Source: Xenopus tropicalis (taxonomy: Eukaryota; Chordata; Amphibia; Anura; Pipidae). Taken from it: DNA of 64,000 nucleotides. A program made the position numbers and the translations under genes. The stretch spans positions 42,037,142-42,101,141 of the forward strand of contig NC_030677.2 in NCBI RefSeq assembly GCF_000004195.4, given 5' to 3'. The number at the start of each line of letters is the position of its first letter. Position 1 is the first letter of the stretch. Below the pieces are notes generated by a model, which was not told the DNA's origin, did no database searches, and saw only the letters and a list, made by a program, of their open reading frames with translations. Shown piece after piece: positions 32,801 through 43,696 of this stretch.

Positions 32801-34062
32801 CTACTTTTAAAATTGCATTTAGTATCCAAAATGATTTCTTACAAAACAATCTTAAAACTATCATTACTTATTATTATTGAGGGATTATATTAATGTTTTC
32901 TATGGCAACTAAGTTATACCTATTTCAGTTGATTCAAACTATGGAACCTCCTGTTTGTGCCTAATCAACAACATTTTTATATTTGATCTGGAAAACAAAC
33001 CGGAGCTTAGCATTGCTCTACTGCAAAAAACTTCTGCCAAAACTCTGACCAAACGGTACATAGTAGAGCATATAAGTCTTTTTAGTTCCAACAATAATTG
33101 TCCCCCTTTAAAATGTGTACAATTATTTTATATATCTTCATTTTATCTTTAGAATTTATTGCATACGTGTTTTTTTTTTCTCCTCTAATGGAAAAGAAAA
33201 ATGTTAATCTGTTCTTATCTCTACTCATCTAACCACAGGGCTGCAGAGACATTGAAAGTTTTCCAGCAAGAAACAGGGAAATTTGGCTGTAGAAAACAAG
33301 ATTTTCTTGATGACATGATACAGCATGTCTTATGATAATGGATATATATTTTTTTTCCCTCCGAACTTTCATTCCTCCCTCTCCCTATGCCTTCATGTTG
33401 TTGCCTTGCTATGTACTGTTGCCATTAGTATTGAGGGAGCCATTGTCCATTGTAAGGAAATATAAAAGAGCATCATTATAAGTTCAGATTTCTACAGTGG
33501 CTTTCTGGAAGGTTTTGATCAACGTAGAAGGCTTGTCTGAAAAGAGAAACATTTTCCAAGAGAATGCAGTGCAAAGAGAAAGAATGCTGTCACACTGAAA
33601 GAGTCTGTAAAAACTACCTACCAGTAAGGCAGACAAAGGGTACGGGCTGAAGCCATTCCTTTGAAAAAACACTGATTAATGTGAGGTCTTGTTACCTGCA
33701 ATAATCATTGTTTTGTTATGGGAGAAAGCTTTCTACATTCCTAATTTGTTTTAGAAATTGAAAGAGAATAAGCAGAATTTCCCTTTTGTAGCAAAAAAAG
33801 ATGAAGCCCTTATTGCAGTCAGTCACATTTTTTATATTTAAAAATCAAGAATAGTTCCATTAAAAAAAAATATGAGTGCTGTGCGGATGGATTAAACTCT
33901 GTATTTTAGAAATACGGTGATTACATTTTGATGCTAGATTATTCATATGCAAAGATACATTTTAATGGAAGCAACCTACTACTCCAATTCTTAATAAATA
34001 AAGGTACCCTACCGAAATAGAAACTTACAAAACTAGTCCTAAAATTACTAAGAAGTTTCCTA
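32801..34062. other. No gene recognised
   Basis: AT-rich non-coding sequence. The frame at 32955-33152 (plus) has no domain. I looked for a following ferlin exon (a Leu-Gly-x-Leu-x-Leu-Asp-Leu type start) and did not see one. Confidence 0.5.
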
Positions 34063-34064
34063 TA

Positions 34065-34391
34065 CAGGTATGGGATCCACTATCCGGAAACCCATTATCC
34101 AGAAAGCTCCGAATTACGGAAAGCCTGTCTCCCATAGACTCCATTGTAATCAAATAATTCAGATTTTTTAAATCAATTTCCTTTTTCTCTGTAATAATAA
34201 AACAGTACCTTGTACTTGATCCCAACTAAGATATAATTAATCATTATTGGATACAAAACAATCCTATTGGGTTTATTAATGTTTTACTGATTTTTTAGCA
34301 GACTTAAGGTATGGAGATCCAAAATACAGAAAGACCCCTTATCCGGAATACCCTTGGTCCCGAACATTCTGGATAATGGGTCCCATACCTG
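34065..34391 (-). mobile_element. 'caggtatggga' TA-flanked MITE, intact, 327 bp
   Basis: It starts caggtatgggatccactatc and ends ggtcccatacctg, with TA at 34063-34064 and 34392-34393. The interior (ttacggaaagcctgtctccc, aataataaaacagtaccttg, ttaaggtatggagatcc) is complete. It is the reference copy for this family here. Confidence 0.9.
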
Positions 34392-34457
34392 TACTATAAG
34401 CCATGTTTTGGAATTAATCTTGTTATATTAAATAATGCTCATTGGTTTAAATGTTTA

Positions 34458-34605
34458 GGGGGATTATGTAATAAAAGGTACTAAGATTGTCCAGGTGCAG
34501 TAACCCATAGCAACCAATCAGCAGGTAGCATTTACTGGTCACCTGTTTAAAAGGAAACATCTAATTTGTTGCTATGGGTTACTGCTCCTGAGCAAACTTA
34601 GAGGC
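34458..34605. repeat. 'gtgcagtaacccatagcaacc' MITE-like repeat
   Basis: Arms tccaggtgcagtaacccata, gcaaccaatcagcagg and the mirror ttgttgctatgggttactgc, tcctgagcaaactta form an inverted repeat. Related copies lie at 18555-18680, near 27950 and at 37601-37742. Confidence 0.65.
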
Positions 34606-34795
34606 ACATTTACCACGCTTTTGAGAACAATTTTATGTTTTTTTTTAATTCTAGATATTTTCTAAATTTGAGAATGAGTTTTTGTCAGTATTCAATTTTT
34701 CTGATATTGTTTCTCGAAAAATTCTATTTTTTTGGAAATTTTCCCAAAAAAATACACGTCTTTTGGAAATAACTCCCATAATTCGTGATTTATTA
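34606..34795. mobile_element. Decayed Harbinger-type MITE
   Basis: It begins gaggcacatttaccacgctt, ends attcgtgatttattaatgta and has paired ttctcgaaaaattc/attttcccaaaaa-type AT-rich arms. The termini resemble those of 47726-48097, but the interior has drifted. Confidence 0.45.
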
Positions 34796-34934
34796 ATGTA
34801 TAGTTAACGATTTTTTGTCCAAAAAAATTCTGTTGGTTTGATCTGATCGTTTACCATTGAGTCCTATAGAGGCTTAGAATAGTAGAGGAATAGAGTAGTC
34901 AGTGACAGCCTGTCCTTGACATGTTTTTAAGATT

Positions 34935-35320
34935 AATCTCCTCTTTGATTTCTGTTTCACCCAGTTTCAAGGGAAGTTAATCCCCTCATTGTTTCCTGTT
35001 TCACCCATTTTCAAGGGGAAGTTAATCCTCTCAATGTTTTTTCTCTCAAACAGTTTCAAGGGGAAGTTGATCCCATCCCTGTTTTCTCATTCAAACATTC
35101 ATTCTCATTCAAAGGGCAATTAATCCCCTCATTGTTTTCTATTTCACACATTTTCAAGGGGAAGTTAATCCTCTCAATGTTTTCTCTCTCACCCAGTTTC
35201 AAGGGGAAGTTGATCCCATCCTTGTTTTCTCATTTACCCAGTTTAAAGGGGAAATTAATCCCTTCATTGTTTTCTATTTCACACATTTTCAAGGGGAAGT
35301 TAATCCCATCATTGTTTTCT
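34935..35320. repeat. Minisatellite, 45-bp unit, about 9 copies
   Basis: The core (gttaatcc, gttgatcc or attaatcc) occurs at 34976, 35021, 35066, 35119, 35164, 35209, 35254 and 35299. That is a 45-bp step with one 53-bp step. The unit is roughly ttcaaggggaagttaatccc then tcattgttttctatttcacc. Units alternate between gttaatcc and gttgatcc variants, which hints at amplification of a larger 135-bp block. As 45 is 15 codons, one forward frame (35132-35359) stays open as 15-residue repeats around FKGKLIPSLFS. I see no promoter or splice evidence for translation. Confidence 0.92.
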
Positions 35321-35520
35321 ATGCTCCTAAAATGGCTGCTGACGCATTTTCTGTTTTAGAAAAACAACGAGGATTCATGGGAACGAATGTCCGTTTAAAC
35401 CCTAGGCATGTGCCTCTCATCCCAACCCCTAGTTCCAGCCCCGTCTAATGTCTCTTCTTTTGCTCTGCTTCTCAAATTTTAAGATGGGGAAAGAACAGGC
35501 AAGTTCTTGATCCATTATAG

Positions 35521-35880
35521 TTAAAGGGGAACTCCACCCAAACACCACTTATTATGCAACCTTTTCCTTTATTTTTAATGTAATAATAAGGTTTGGAACA
35601 GGTCCCTAAGCCCGGCCCCCTGTTCTCCTGCTGACCTGGCTGACTGCTTTAAGACTCACAAAAATGTAACAACAGTCGACTGTCCTGAACCTGCATCCTC
35701 CAAATCCCAAAATTCCTTGCACACATGATGTCAATAAGGAAAGGAACATCACATTTCAATGCATTGTGGCAATGTAGTTCTTGCATGGTGTCTGTAAGCT
35801 GTAACATCAATGTTTTAGTCCCTTCTCCCCTGCCACGATTTCAAATGATGCAGAAAGAAATGTTTTGCAGCTGGATGTCA
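35521..35880 (-). mobile_element. T2-type element, right end truncated
   Basis: It starts ttaaaggggaactccaccca and matches the inverse of 55875-56340 through ccctgttctcctgctgacct, caaatcccaaaattccttgc and tgttttgcagctggatgtca. It then breaks off before the second TTAA end. Confidence 0.8.
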
Positions 35881-36073
35881 GCATATAAAATGGTATTTAT
35901 TCATACTTTTTGAAGGAACAGATTACAGTCATAGGTATTTTAGGGGTTTTTGTGGGTTTTGTGTTGTGTGGGAATTTTTAGTTTCTGAGGAACTTATAGG
36001 TTGCTCACATGCAGGTTAATTAGGCTAATTAGGCTGCATTGGGGATTTTTGTTAAATAATCGTATACACAGTA

Positions 36074-36096
36074 TATATATATATATATATATATAA
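36074..36096. repeat. (AT)n microsatellite
   Basis: About 23 bp of alternating TA at the outer edge of the PLE remnant that follows. (AT)n tracts also lie at 24785-24801 and 37540-37553. Confidence 0.9.
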
Positions 36097-36270
36097 ACAG
36101 TTCAAAAAGCAGCACACCAAAAGTAAGGGACGCTACCTGGGTGCCTGTACAAAAGAATAAGTGTATAATAAAGCAGAGAGGAACGGCACTCACAGGCAAT
36201 TTTTCACACTGGAATCATCAAAAGGCATCATAATGTTCTTTTTATCAGTGAGGTTCTTTATTAGTCCAAC

Positions 36271-36299
36271 GTTTCAGTTCCTACAGGAACTTTCATCAG
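36271..36299 (-). ncRNA. Hammerhead-ribozyme-like core, copy A (canonical)
   Basis: On the minus strand the sequence is CUGAUGA, then a perfect 6-bp stem II (AGUUCC/GGAACU) with a short loop, then GAAAC followed by GUUGG. Both conserved core boxes, CUGAUGA and GAAA, are exact. A15.1-C-G-U could form the very short, possibly intermolecular, stem III known from Penelope-like hammerheads, which would place cleavage just after ACGUU. I did not resolve stem I. The motif is seen directly; activity is inference. Confidence 0.65.
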
Positions 36300-37384
36300 G
36301 GACAACAAAATTGCAATGCACATTTGAACGCTATTTAAACTAAAAAAGGCGCCAAAAGCAGGTTGCTAAGCAACCACCACCAACAAAAAAACAAACAACT
36401 TGGTGTAGGAGTAAAAAACATATAAAATAAAATAGACAAAACAGTGTAGGGTCTCATGTGCGGGGTACAAACAGCGAGGGAACACAAGAATACATTAATA
36501 ATAAACAGCGCGATCTCCTGAGTGCTATAGTAGTAGCGCTAATACTTGCCCAACACTATGCCAGCGCCAGACCCAGGTACCCCTTGCGAGCCACACACTT
36601 TGCCGTTGGACCTGGATTTCACTGTGGGAGAGGGGAGCGCTCCCCTTACCTTACCCAAGTATGCCGCTATCTGTCCCAGTATACGATCAGCTTACATATA
36701 GGTTGCTAGGCAACCCGCCAGTGGTGAGCGGACCCAGGCGGTCCCTATGTTACGGCGGTACACCAATTCCAAGGTTCTCAGGGGACAGCAAAAGTCACAT
36801 TTATATTCTAGCCCAGGGCAGAACTGAGAAGGCGGTCCCTGTAAGGGGATCAGACGTCTCTGTATGCCCTATCAAAGGCTGTAAGGATCTCCCCTGGTTC
36901 GGACCCCCAACGGGGGGTGTATTCAATGGTGTCGCCATTTACATAACTCACATGGGGGTTGGAGCTAGTAACAGAGGCATTACCCTGCGCAGGGTAGTAG
37001 GAGAGAAAAGCAGACAAACAGACAGGTTGCGGATCCAGGGGTGTAGTAAAATATCCCCACGCGGGGTACCTTAATTGTTCAGTGACTCGTCCAATATTAT
37101 AGGGGGCACGCCTGCTACCCACCTAGTGTGTACTCAGAGGACCACGTATATGGCAATAGTGCGAGAGGAGGAAGGAAGAGCTCCAGGAAATGTGCTGTTA
37201 ATGTACCCATTCAAATATACCCAGCAGGGCTGGAAAAATGTGTGAAACATTGTAACAGATATACGGATAATATGTATATAAGCATTGTAAAAGTTAACCA
37301 TTAGTCTGACAGCGCTGGGAAAGACACCAGCCGCTATAGTGGGAGTACAAGAGTTCCAGCAGCAAAACCAATGAGTAATGTAAT

Positions 37385-37533
37385 TCAAATAAAACATCCC
37401 AGGGGTAGTGTCTCATTAAGGCCCCGTGGGGCCACGCAATCAAGTTTATGGATCCAGCGGGATTCACGACGGAGTAAGGCCAAATCTCTGTTACCCCCTC
37501 TGGATAGAGGAGGTTGGTAGTCTATGGCCATGC
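37385..37533 (-). pseudogene. GIY-YIG endonuclease C-terminus of a PLE
   Basis: About 49 codons are open on the minus strand, ending at a TGA at 37387-37385. Recognisable blocks are PPLSRGGNRDLALLRRESRW, then WIHKL and APRGLNETL. The R-G-G-[ND]-R ... L-x-R-[ER] ... W-I ... G-L-N-E pattern is the conserved end of the PLE-associated GIY-YIG domain. The catalytic GIY and YIG half is missing because the copy is cut at an (AT)n tract. Confidence 0.8.
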
Positions 37534-37600
37534 ATTATATATATATATAGGTGTAGCCAATATTGTTATCTGCTACTATTCTTATATCCATATACTCCAT

Positions 37601-37742
37601 AGGGGGGTAATGTAATTAAAGGTGAAACATTTGCTAAAGGTGTAATCACCAATAGCAGCAAACCAGCAGGTAGCATTTTTGGTCACATTTAAAAAGACTT
37701 TGATTGCTATAGGTTACTGTACCTGAGTAAACTTTGCATCTT
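37601..37742. repeat. 'gggggttatgtaat' MITE-like repeat, copy 3
   Basis: It starts aggggggtaatgtaattaaa and contains caatagcagcaaaccagcag and gattgctataggttactgta, then cctgagtaaactttgca, parallel to 34458-34605. Confidence 0.6.
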
Positions 37743-37745
37743 TTA

Positions 37746-38801
37746 TTGCTTTTGGTTATTATATTTATAATTATTGCTGAGCAAATTGTGTTTTTTCACA
37801 AAAGTGACTTTTTTGTAGAGATTTTTATGAGCAAAATACATTGGAATCAATGGGCCTTTGTTGACAGCCAAACGTTTGGCAATGGCATAGCACAGAATTT
37901 CACTGTGAATCCATAACTGGTGAAAAATCTATAACTACAACCTAGGTGTATGGTTTACATTTACCCCACTTGTTGTAAGTGCTCCATTGTTTCTGTTGAG
38001 AAAAACTGGAAACTCTGATCCCAAATCTTTACAAAGTTTAGTCACCTGTGAATAGGGAAGCCGTACTTCCTAAATGACAAAGTATAAACCAAACCATGTG
38101 GTTAACCACTTACAGTTTTGAACCAATGTGAATATCTCTATCTAAGTAAAATTCCTATTTGCCCTAGCACAATTGCCCTAATTCTATATACCCCTTTGTA
38201 ATGTGGAAAAGTGCTACATGTTTTAACAACTCACGTAGCAGCCTTGCCCTGCTCTGATAACTACAAAACTCCCCTTAGAAACCAATTAATTTTGTTTAGC
38301 CACAATAATCCTTCATAATATAATGCCTATACTCTCCAATCTATTAGAACTGAGGGTGAAACATAACATGTTGTACTTTTCCACCGCTTCTATTCCTTCC
38401 CTGTTTCTCTTTTCTTTACTGTTCTTATTCTTGGCAATGCATTATTTATGTTGTCAGTATATATCACTGTTTGTATCTACTTTTCTTGGCAAATCATTGT
38501 CAAGGCACCTATAGTATTCTTGTATATAACACCTTAGTTTCTCCTTCTGCAAGCAATCATGGTGCAATGCAATGTAGAAAAGGAGAGCAGAGATGTAATT
38601 GCAGCTCGCACCCAGGCCTTATTATTAGTAGTAAGTAGTGTTGTCACTTAACAAAGTTATCAGCTTTGGTAATAAAACTGGACAGAATTAAAACTGCAGA
38701 ATAAGCAGATTCTTGATCCTAGTGCCGGTGTTCATAACTCTATTAATTGTGGGCAATGGTTTCCTTGGCAGGATGGTAGGTCCTATTTTGCATGTGGTGT
38801 G
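37746..38801. other. No gene recognised
   Basis: AT-rich non-coding sequence. The open frame at 38323-38514 (plus) is hydrophobic, with no recognisable domain. Confidence 0.5.
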
Positions 38802-39315
38802 TTGAAGGGGACATATTGTATGAAAAACAATATTGTGCCAATTAATTGTACTCATCTAAATATGAAAGGAATGTGCATTAAAAAGTAAAAAAAAGTAAAA
38901 AGATTTGGGTTGATTTGGTGAAAATGTATCCAAAACCCCCACTAGTCATCTGTTCTACTTCCTGCTGCCTCCTTTCCCAGACTGTGCAGGGGGGCCGGCA
39001 GCACTTACTGCACTGTAGGATAGGAACCAATCAGCAGCTAGGCTGGCCTGATAGGGAACTGAAGCCTGTCTTTGCTTGTGTGACTGCAGGGCGGTGATTG
39101 GCTATCCCCTACTACTGTGCTTCTCATAGGGACCACTAGGTCACACCCACCCCTCATTTGAAACAAGGACCTGAGAGGCTCTATAGGATGCTCCAATAAA
39201 GGGGCCATTTTTACAGATAGTATTAATTTTAGCCCAAAGTGAAACCAGCACCATATATTCATAATTACCTACAAGATTCAGGGTTTTTTCCTTTATCCTA
39301 CATGTCTCCTTTCAG
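38802..39315. mobile_element. T2-like element with 'aaggggacatattgta' ends
   Basis: The ends gaaggggacatattgtatg and tcctacatgtctccttt are inverse of each other. Internal blocks ttgggttgatttggtgaaaa, ggaaccaatcagcagctagg and caccatatattcataattac resemble a common Xenopus T2-like repeat that I know. The TTAA at both edges has decayed. Confidence 0.6.
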
Positions 39316-40043
39316 TAGACAGGACTTGCTTCGTTGCCTCTACTTCAGATCCTGGTACAATGAGTCCATGATACAAGAACTCCATATAAGCTAGAATAAG
39401 GCATGGTTACTGGAGAAAACCTCTTTTCTCAGAAGCAAGTCAGAAATGAACTCGAGCAGCACAATCAATTAAATGAAAGCCTAATTACTAGACAGAGAAG
39501 CAGCTCATTCTGCTTGTACAAAATATAAAAAGGTCTTTTCATAATACAATGCCTAGAAATGCAGAATAAGCAAAGATCTTGTCCTAGCACCAAAATAGGC
39601 TACCAACTGTAGTGAGACGATCCAATAATGGAATTTTTGTATTGTTTAGTTGAATAAGTGTATTAAAGTTGCATTACATAATATGCTACTAACATTACTG
39701 TTGTATATATAATTTGTGCTTGTAGTTGTAGTCTTTGCCCTATTCAAAGTATATGATCAGCTCAGCAGGGAAGTGCAAGTGAAAAAAAATTGTAGAACAA
39801 ATAGTAGCGTGTGTGCAGGACCTGTGTTGAACTCCTAGAAACCACAGTTGTCAGTTACCCCTAAAAGACCCCTAAAAATAAGAGAATTATCATCTGTGTT
39901 TATCCCAAGTAAATGGTCATTTGTATTAATGTATCTACATGTGGATAGCCTAAACAAGGAGGTTAACCCTACGCAAATGTGTGAGTTGTTGATGAAACAC
40001 TGTGACTAGTTCAACTATTGATATTTGTTTTGTTTAGTGACAC
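39316..40043. other. No gene recognised
   Basis: Non-coding sequence with no supported feature. Confidence 0.5.
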
Positions 40044-40046
40044 CAA

Positions 40047-40366
40047 GGGGCACATTTACTAATGTTCAGAAATTAATTTTTTTCGAATCAGATTTTTAGC
40101 GCTAAAAGTCACAGTAAAAAAAAAATGTGAATTTTTCAAGATTTACTATAATTAAAATGGCTAAAAATCCAAATCCAACAATTTGCCAGGTAAAACTTGC
40201 CAAGATCATGTAGAAGTCAATACCAGATGTCCCTTTTGTTCCCTGGCGGCCTTTTTCAGTTCAGACCTTTTAGTAAATGTAAGACATTCGTGGAAACAAG
40301 TTTATTCGAATTTTAAAATAAAAAACAAAAAATGTTGAAATGTTAGCGTTTTAGTAAATCTGCCTC
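40047..40366. mobile_element. Harbinger-like MITE, 320 bp
   Basis: The ends ggggcacatttactaatg and the mirror tttagtaaatctgcctc are flanked by caa on both sides. It shares interior with 15755-16030 (atcatgtagaagtcaatacc, ttttcagttcagacctttt). It has no coding capacity. Confidence 0.7.
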
Positions 40367-40489
40367 CAAGTGTTCATAGCAACATGTTACATCTTAATCA
40401 TTAAACATCATAGAATACACTTGGAAATCCAGACATTATTGAGGCTTTGTTATTCAGGCAATTCAGGTAATATTCAATACACGCACTAA

Positions 40490-40570
40490 CAGGCTTGGAC
40501 TGGGGGATACAGGGCCCACCGGGGCTACCGCCGCAGGGACCCCTGTCACTCCACCCTAACCCCCTACAGT
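40490..40570. mobile_element. Fragment of the 'cagtgtcggactgg' element
   Basis: aggcttggactgggggatac and agggcccaccggggctaccg match the left part of 63576-63860. Neither terminus is intact. Confidence 0.5.
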
Positions 40571-42608
40571 GGCCCCCATCTAACGCTGACATGTGCGTGT
40601 GCGTTCAGGGGAGGACACTACCCCCAGCATCAAGACCATCAGTAATAATGTGTTTTAATCAGATGTAACCCGTTGCCCTGTAAACACCTTTATTATCCAT
40701 GTGTATCTGGTACCACCTTACAACACGTAGATTAGTAGTGATGGGGATTCATTCCCATGCTCCTTCATTCTGTTGCATCATTACCCTATCTTCTGCCTGT
40801 AAATTAAATATCATGTTTTCAGGTTTGCTAGATATGACATTTTTATGAAAAGAATTTTCCATTATATGCTAGCTAGTGCTAATGCCAGAATATCTAAAAT
40901 GATAATTCCCGCACTGCCTTTGCAATTAGCATTACCCTGTATTGGTAGAACCAGTCACATTCAAATTCAAGGGCAACATGTTTCTTTTTTCTTCTTCTAT
41001 TTAGAGCAAAACCCTGTAGTGAGGATATTTTAGTTTTATTTTAAACTACTAGACATTGCATAACAGTTTTCCCTTAAGTTCTCAGCTATTCACATTTCAT
41101 TATTGTTCCTTCCTCAGAAATACACAATGTACATGTTGTTGTTCCTACCTTGCCGTTGTTAAACCCATCTTAAGTAGCTTATTTGCAATACGCAAAACAG
41201 AATGGCAGTGTCAAATGTCCTTTTCTCATGGGGAAACTGAATGCATTCGTTTAACATATCCTCTTACTCTTTGAAATAACTTATATTTTGTAAATCCACA
41301 TGAGTTGGGAGTGATAGCATGAAGGTCTTAAACTCAACAAGGTTTTTCAATGGCCTTTCTGCTTGGACCTGCTGGCTGGTCCCACAGCCCACCAGCTCTA
41401 CGTTATTATCGGATTAGCCACTGTTAAACAAGAAAATCACCCTGAACTGCATTGAAACCATAAGACTAAGAATATCTAATCCCTACACAATCTTTCTCAC
41501 ATTTCAAAGAGGAAAACAATGTGCAAAGGCAGAAATGTAACTATATCCTTTAAGGCATTCAGACCAAGTGATACGTGAATTTACAAATGTCTTTTATTAT
41601 TGATGCACTTTCCCATGTTCCCCTTGACCATACAAACAAATTGGTACTTGATGACAAGAGCAGATAGACTTTTTTCTTTGTTAAAGCAAACCACCTTTAG
41701 AATTCATAGAGTGATTTGTGATTTGCTATTAATGCAGTGTTTACCACACAGACATAGGAAAACACAGCGGTTCATTCATTTGCCTTGTTCCCTTTTTTAT
41801 CAATGAAATTCATTTGACAATAAATACACAAAGATCTTAAAACTCAAAATATTAGCACATGAATAAATAACATGTAAGCACCAAAGACACCCCCAGGCTT
41901 TGCAGCCATTATACAGTAGCTCCCTTCTAAAACATGTGACTTGGAAACACAGGGTACAAAGGCCACAGGCATCTGCTTGGGGTACTGTAGGCACATGTGT
42001 TATAAAGGGAAGATAATAAAGAGGTAAGATAAATGCTTTAAACCCTTATCTTTGAGATATTGGGTATGGGATGTACCACCCATAGTCCCCAGACAATTAT
42101 TACTCAATCCCTACTTTTGGCATATAACTGACTACTTGCAAACCCTACACCAGGTGGAACCAATCACACCGACCCTACAGTGATCTTTCCTTTAGCAGGT
42201 AAAAGGGATATTTCTCTCCAGGCCACAATATTACCTTGTCGGTGATTCGTTAGTCAGTAATCAGACTAGACTGGTGGAAAAATAGAGTGGAATCCATCCA
42301 TAGGTGCAGGCTAGTAGGAGACTAGAGGGGATGCCCTGAGCGTGTAGTATATTATCTTAGTGCCCAAAGTGTGCAAATTAGGATGGTACTGTTGTTATTA
42401 TAACACCTAACCATGGTCTGACAGTTGAGCTTACATACTAGACATACACCAATATACTGTATGTGTAATGGCACTCCTAACCCCCCTCTATTTTTTCAAC
42501 GTGTGTACTAATTAATAATATTTGGGCTCACATTCATTATATTACAAATTTCTTTACTATGGATATAGTGTTAATCACATTGGGCGTATGCACTTTTTTA
42601 AGCACAGT
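40571..42608. other. No gene recognised in 2.0 kb
   Basis: AT-rich non-coding sequence. Frames at 40845-41033, 41056-41274 and 41600-41806 (plus) have no domain or splice context. Confidence 0.5.
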
Positions 42609-42611
42609 TAA

Positions 42612-43443
42612 GGGGTATATTTATCGAAGACTTTTTTATTCCGCCACTCTATTAATTTCTATCCGATTTTTAAAAGAGTAAAAGTTCATCCTTTGATAAA
42701 TATGTCTTTAAAAATGTCATGCTCTACAGACTTTTGTGTATACTTATTAAAGTGTCCAGGTTCCCTGGTATACATAGGGAAGACAGTTTTGCCCTTTAAA
42801 AAGAGATTCTCAGTACATAAACCTTATATTAAAACTGCATGTGAAAGAATGGCGAAAGCGGAACTTAAAGGGGATGTAAATCCTATATCTTTACATTTTG
42901 CCCATAATAACCATCCTGTGAGCTCTTTAAGTGCTATGGTGATTGAACAAGTGCCACCGCTATGTAGGGGTGGAGACAGAGCAAATAAATTATTGTGTCG
43001 AGAATCCTTTTGGATTGAAAGGGTGGAAACAGTACAACCAAAAGGTCTAAATTCATACTTGTCCTTTAAATGCTTTTTAAATGTCAGGTGATGGATATGT
43101 TATGTTTTATACATAGGGAAGGGTTGTTCATTGGACCAGCCTATTATGGGTGGTTCTTAATGTAATGATATAAATATTTGTTTCAACACTTTTGAAACAT
43201 AATAAAGAAAATGTTTTTACAATTTTGATACAAAAAAATCCTGAGTACATCAGAATATTTTTTGGACTGTGGTAATGGAGGAGGGTACTGAGATTCCCCA
43301 TCTGATTTGTACCTGGTGAAAAGCTTTGGAGTGCAGCCTGTTCTTCATAAGTTTAAGAATTCCATAGAAATGAATGGAGAGTGGCAGAATTCCACTATAG
43401 TGCATTGTGGTGAGCTCTAACTTCACTTTGATAAATATACCCC
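42612..43443. repeat. Repeat with 'ggggtatatttatc' inverted ends enclosing a PLE fragment
   Basis: The outer ends ggggtatatttatcgaag and ctttgataaatatacccc are inverted repeats. A third copy of the end, cctttgataaatatgtc, sits at about 42691-42707, just where the PLE reading frame begins. Either the PLE inserted into a larger element, or a short foldback element at 42612-42707 lies next to it. I cannot decide between these. Confidence 0.55.
42693..43091 (+). pseudogene. GIY-YIG endonuclease domain of a Penelope-like element
   Basis: A 132-codon open frame ends at TGA 43089-43091. Homology starts near residue 10. The motif order is CVYLLKCPGSLVYIGKT (the GIY and YIG strands, here CVY and YIG), KKRFSVHK (containing the Arg region), HFAHNNH, VIEQVPPLCRGGDR (with the conserved Glu), LLCRESFWIERV and PKGLNSYLSFKCFL. 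This is the C-terminal endonuclease that PLEs of the Penelope/Neptune type use to nick their target. The reverse transcriptase part is missing, so the copy is 5'-truncated and dead as an element, but the domain itself is free of stops. An aataaa lies at 43201. The initial Met is probably not a real start. Confidence 0.85.
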
Positions 43444-43696
43444 AAAGCCTCCTTGTGACAGCAACAACACTGCAGTACTGGGGTACTGGGGTTCTGCATT
43501 GTGGGGGAAAAAATGCCAATTTCACTTAAAATTGCACTTTACTCACTGCACATGCCAACGTAAATGAGCCCTAATGTCTTCTATGAATTTTCTAAGTTTA
43601 GGATATTTTTGAATCCTGTTGTTTAGGTGGATTTATTTAAATGGTGTAATAGACATTCATATGTTAATGTTGGTTGTTATAATTAGCACTTTCTAT

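Larger units (their letters stand above)
36105..37533 (-). mobile_element. Penelope-like retroelement remnant, 5'-truncated
   Basis: Read on the minus strand it begins next to an (AT)n tract, encodes the C-terminal part of a GIY-YIG endonuclease (37533-37385), and then has about 1.1 kb of non-coding sequence leading to a hammerhead-like core at 36271-36299. The reverse transcriptase is absent. GIY-YIG plus hammerhead motifs are established features of Penelope-like elements. The outer boundary near 36105 is approximate and no target-site duplication was found. Open frames at 36458-36709, 36661-37074 and 36850-37122 lie in the non-coding part and have no domain. Confidence 0.7.

Noticed and set aside
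33235..33330. Possible exon after 'taaccacag'
   Set aside because: An acceptor-like cag is present, but the following sequence does not resemble any ferlin segment and no matching donor and phase were found.
36458..37122. Open frames of 83-137 codons on both strands
   Set aside because: They overlap each other, lie in the non-coding part of a PLE remnant and show no domain.
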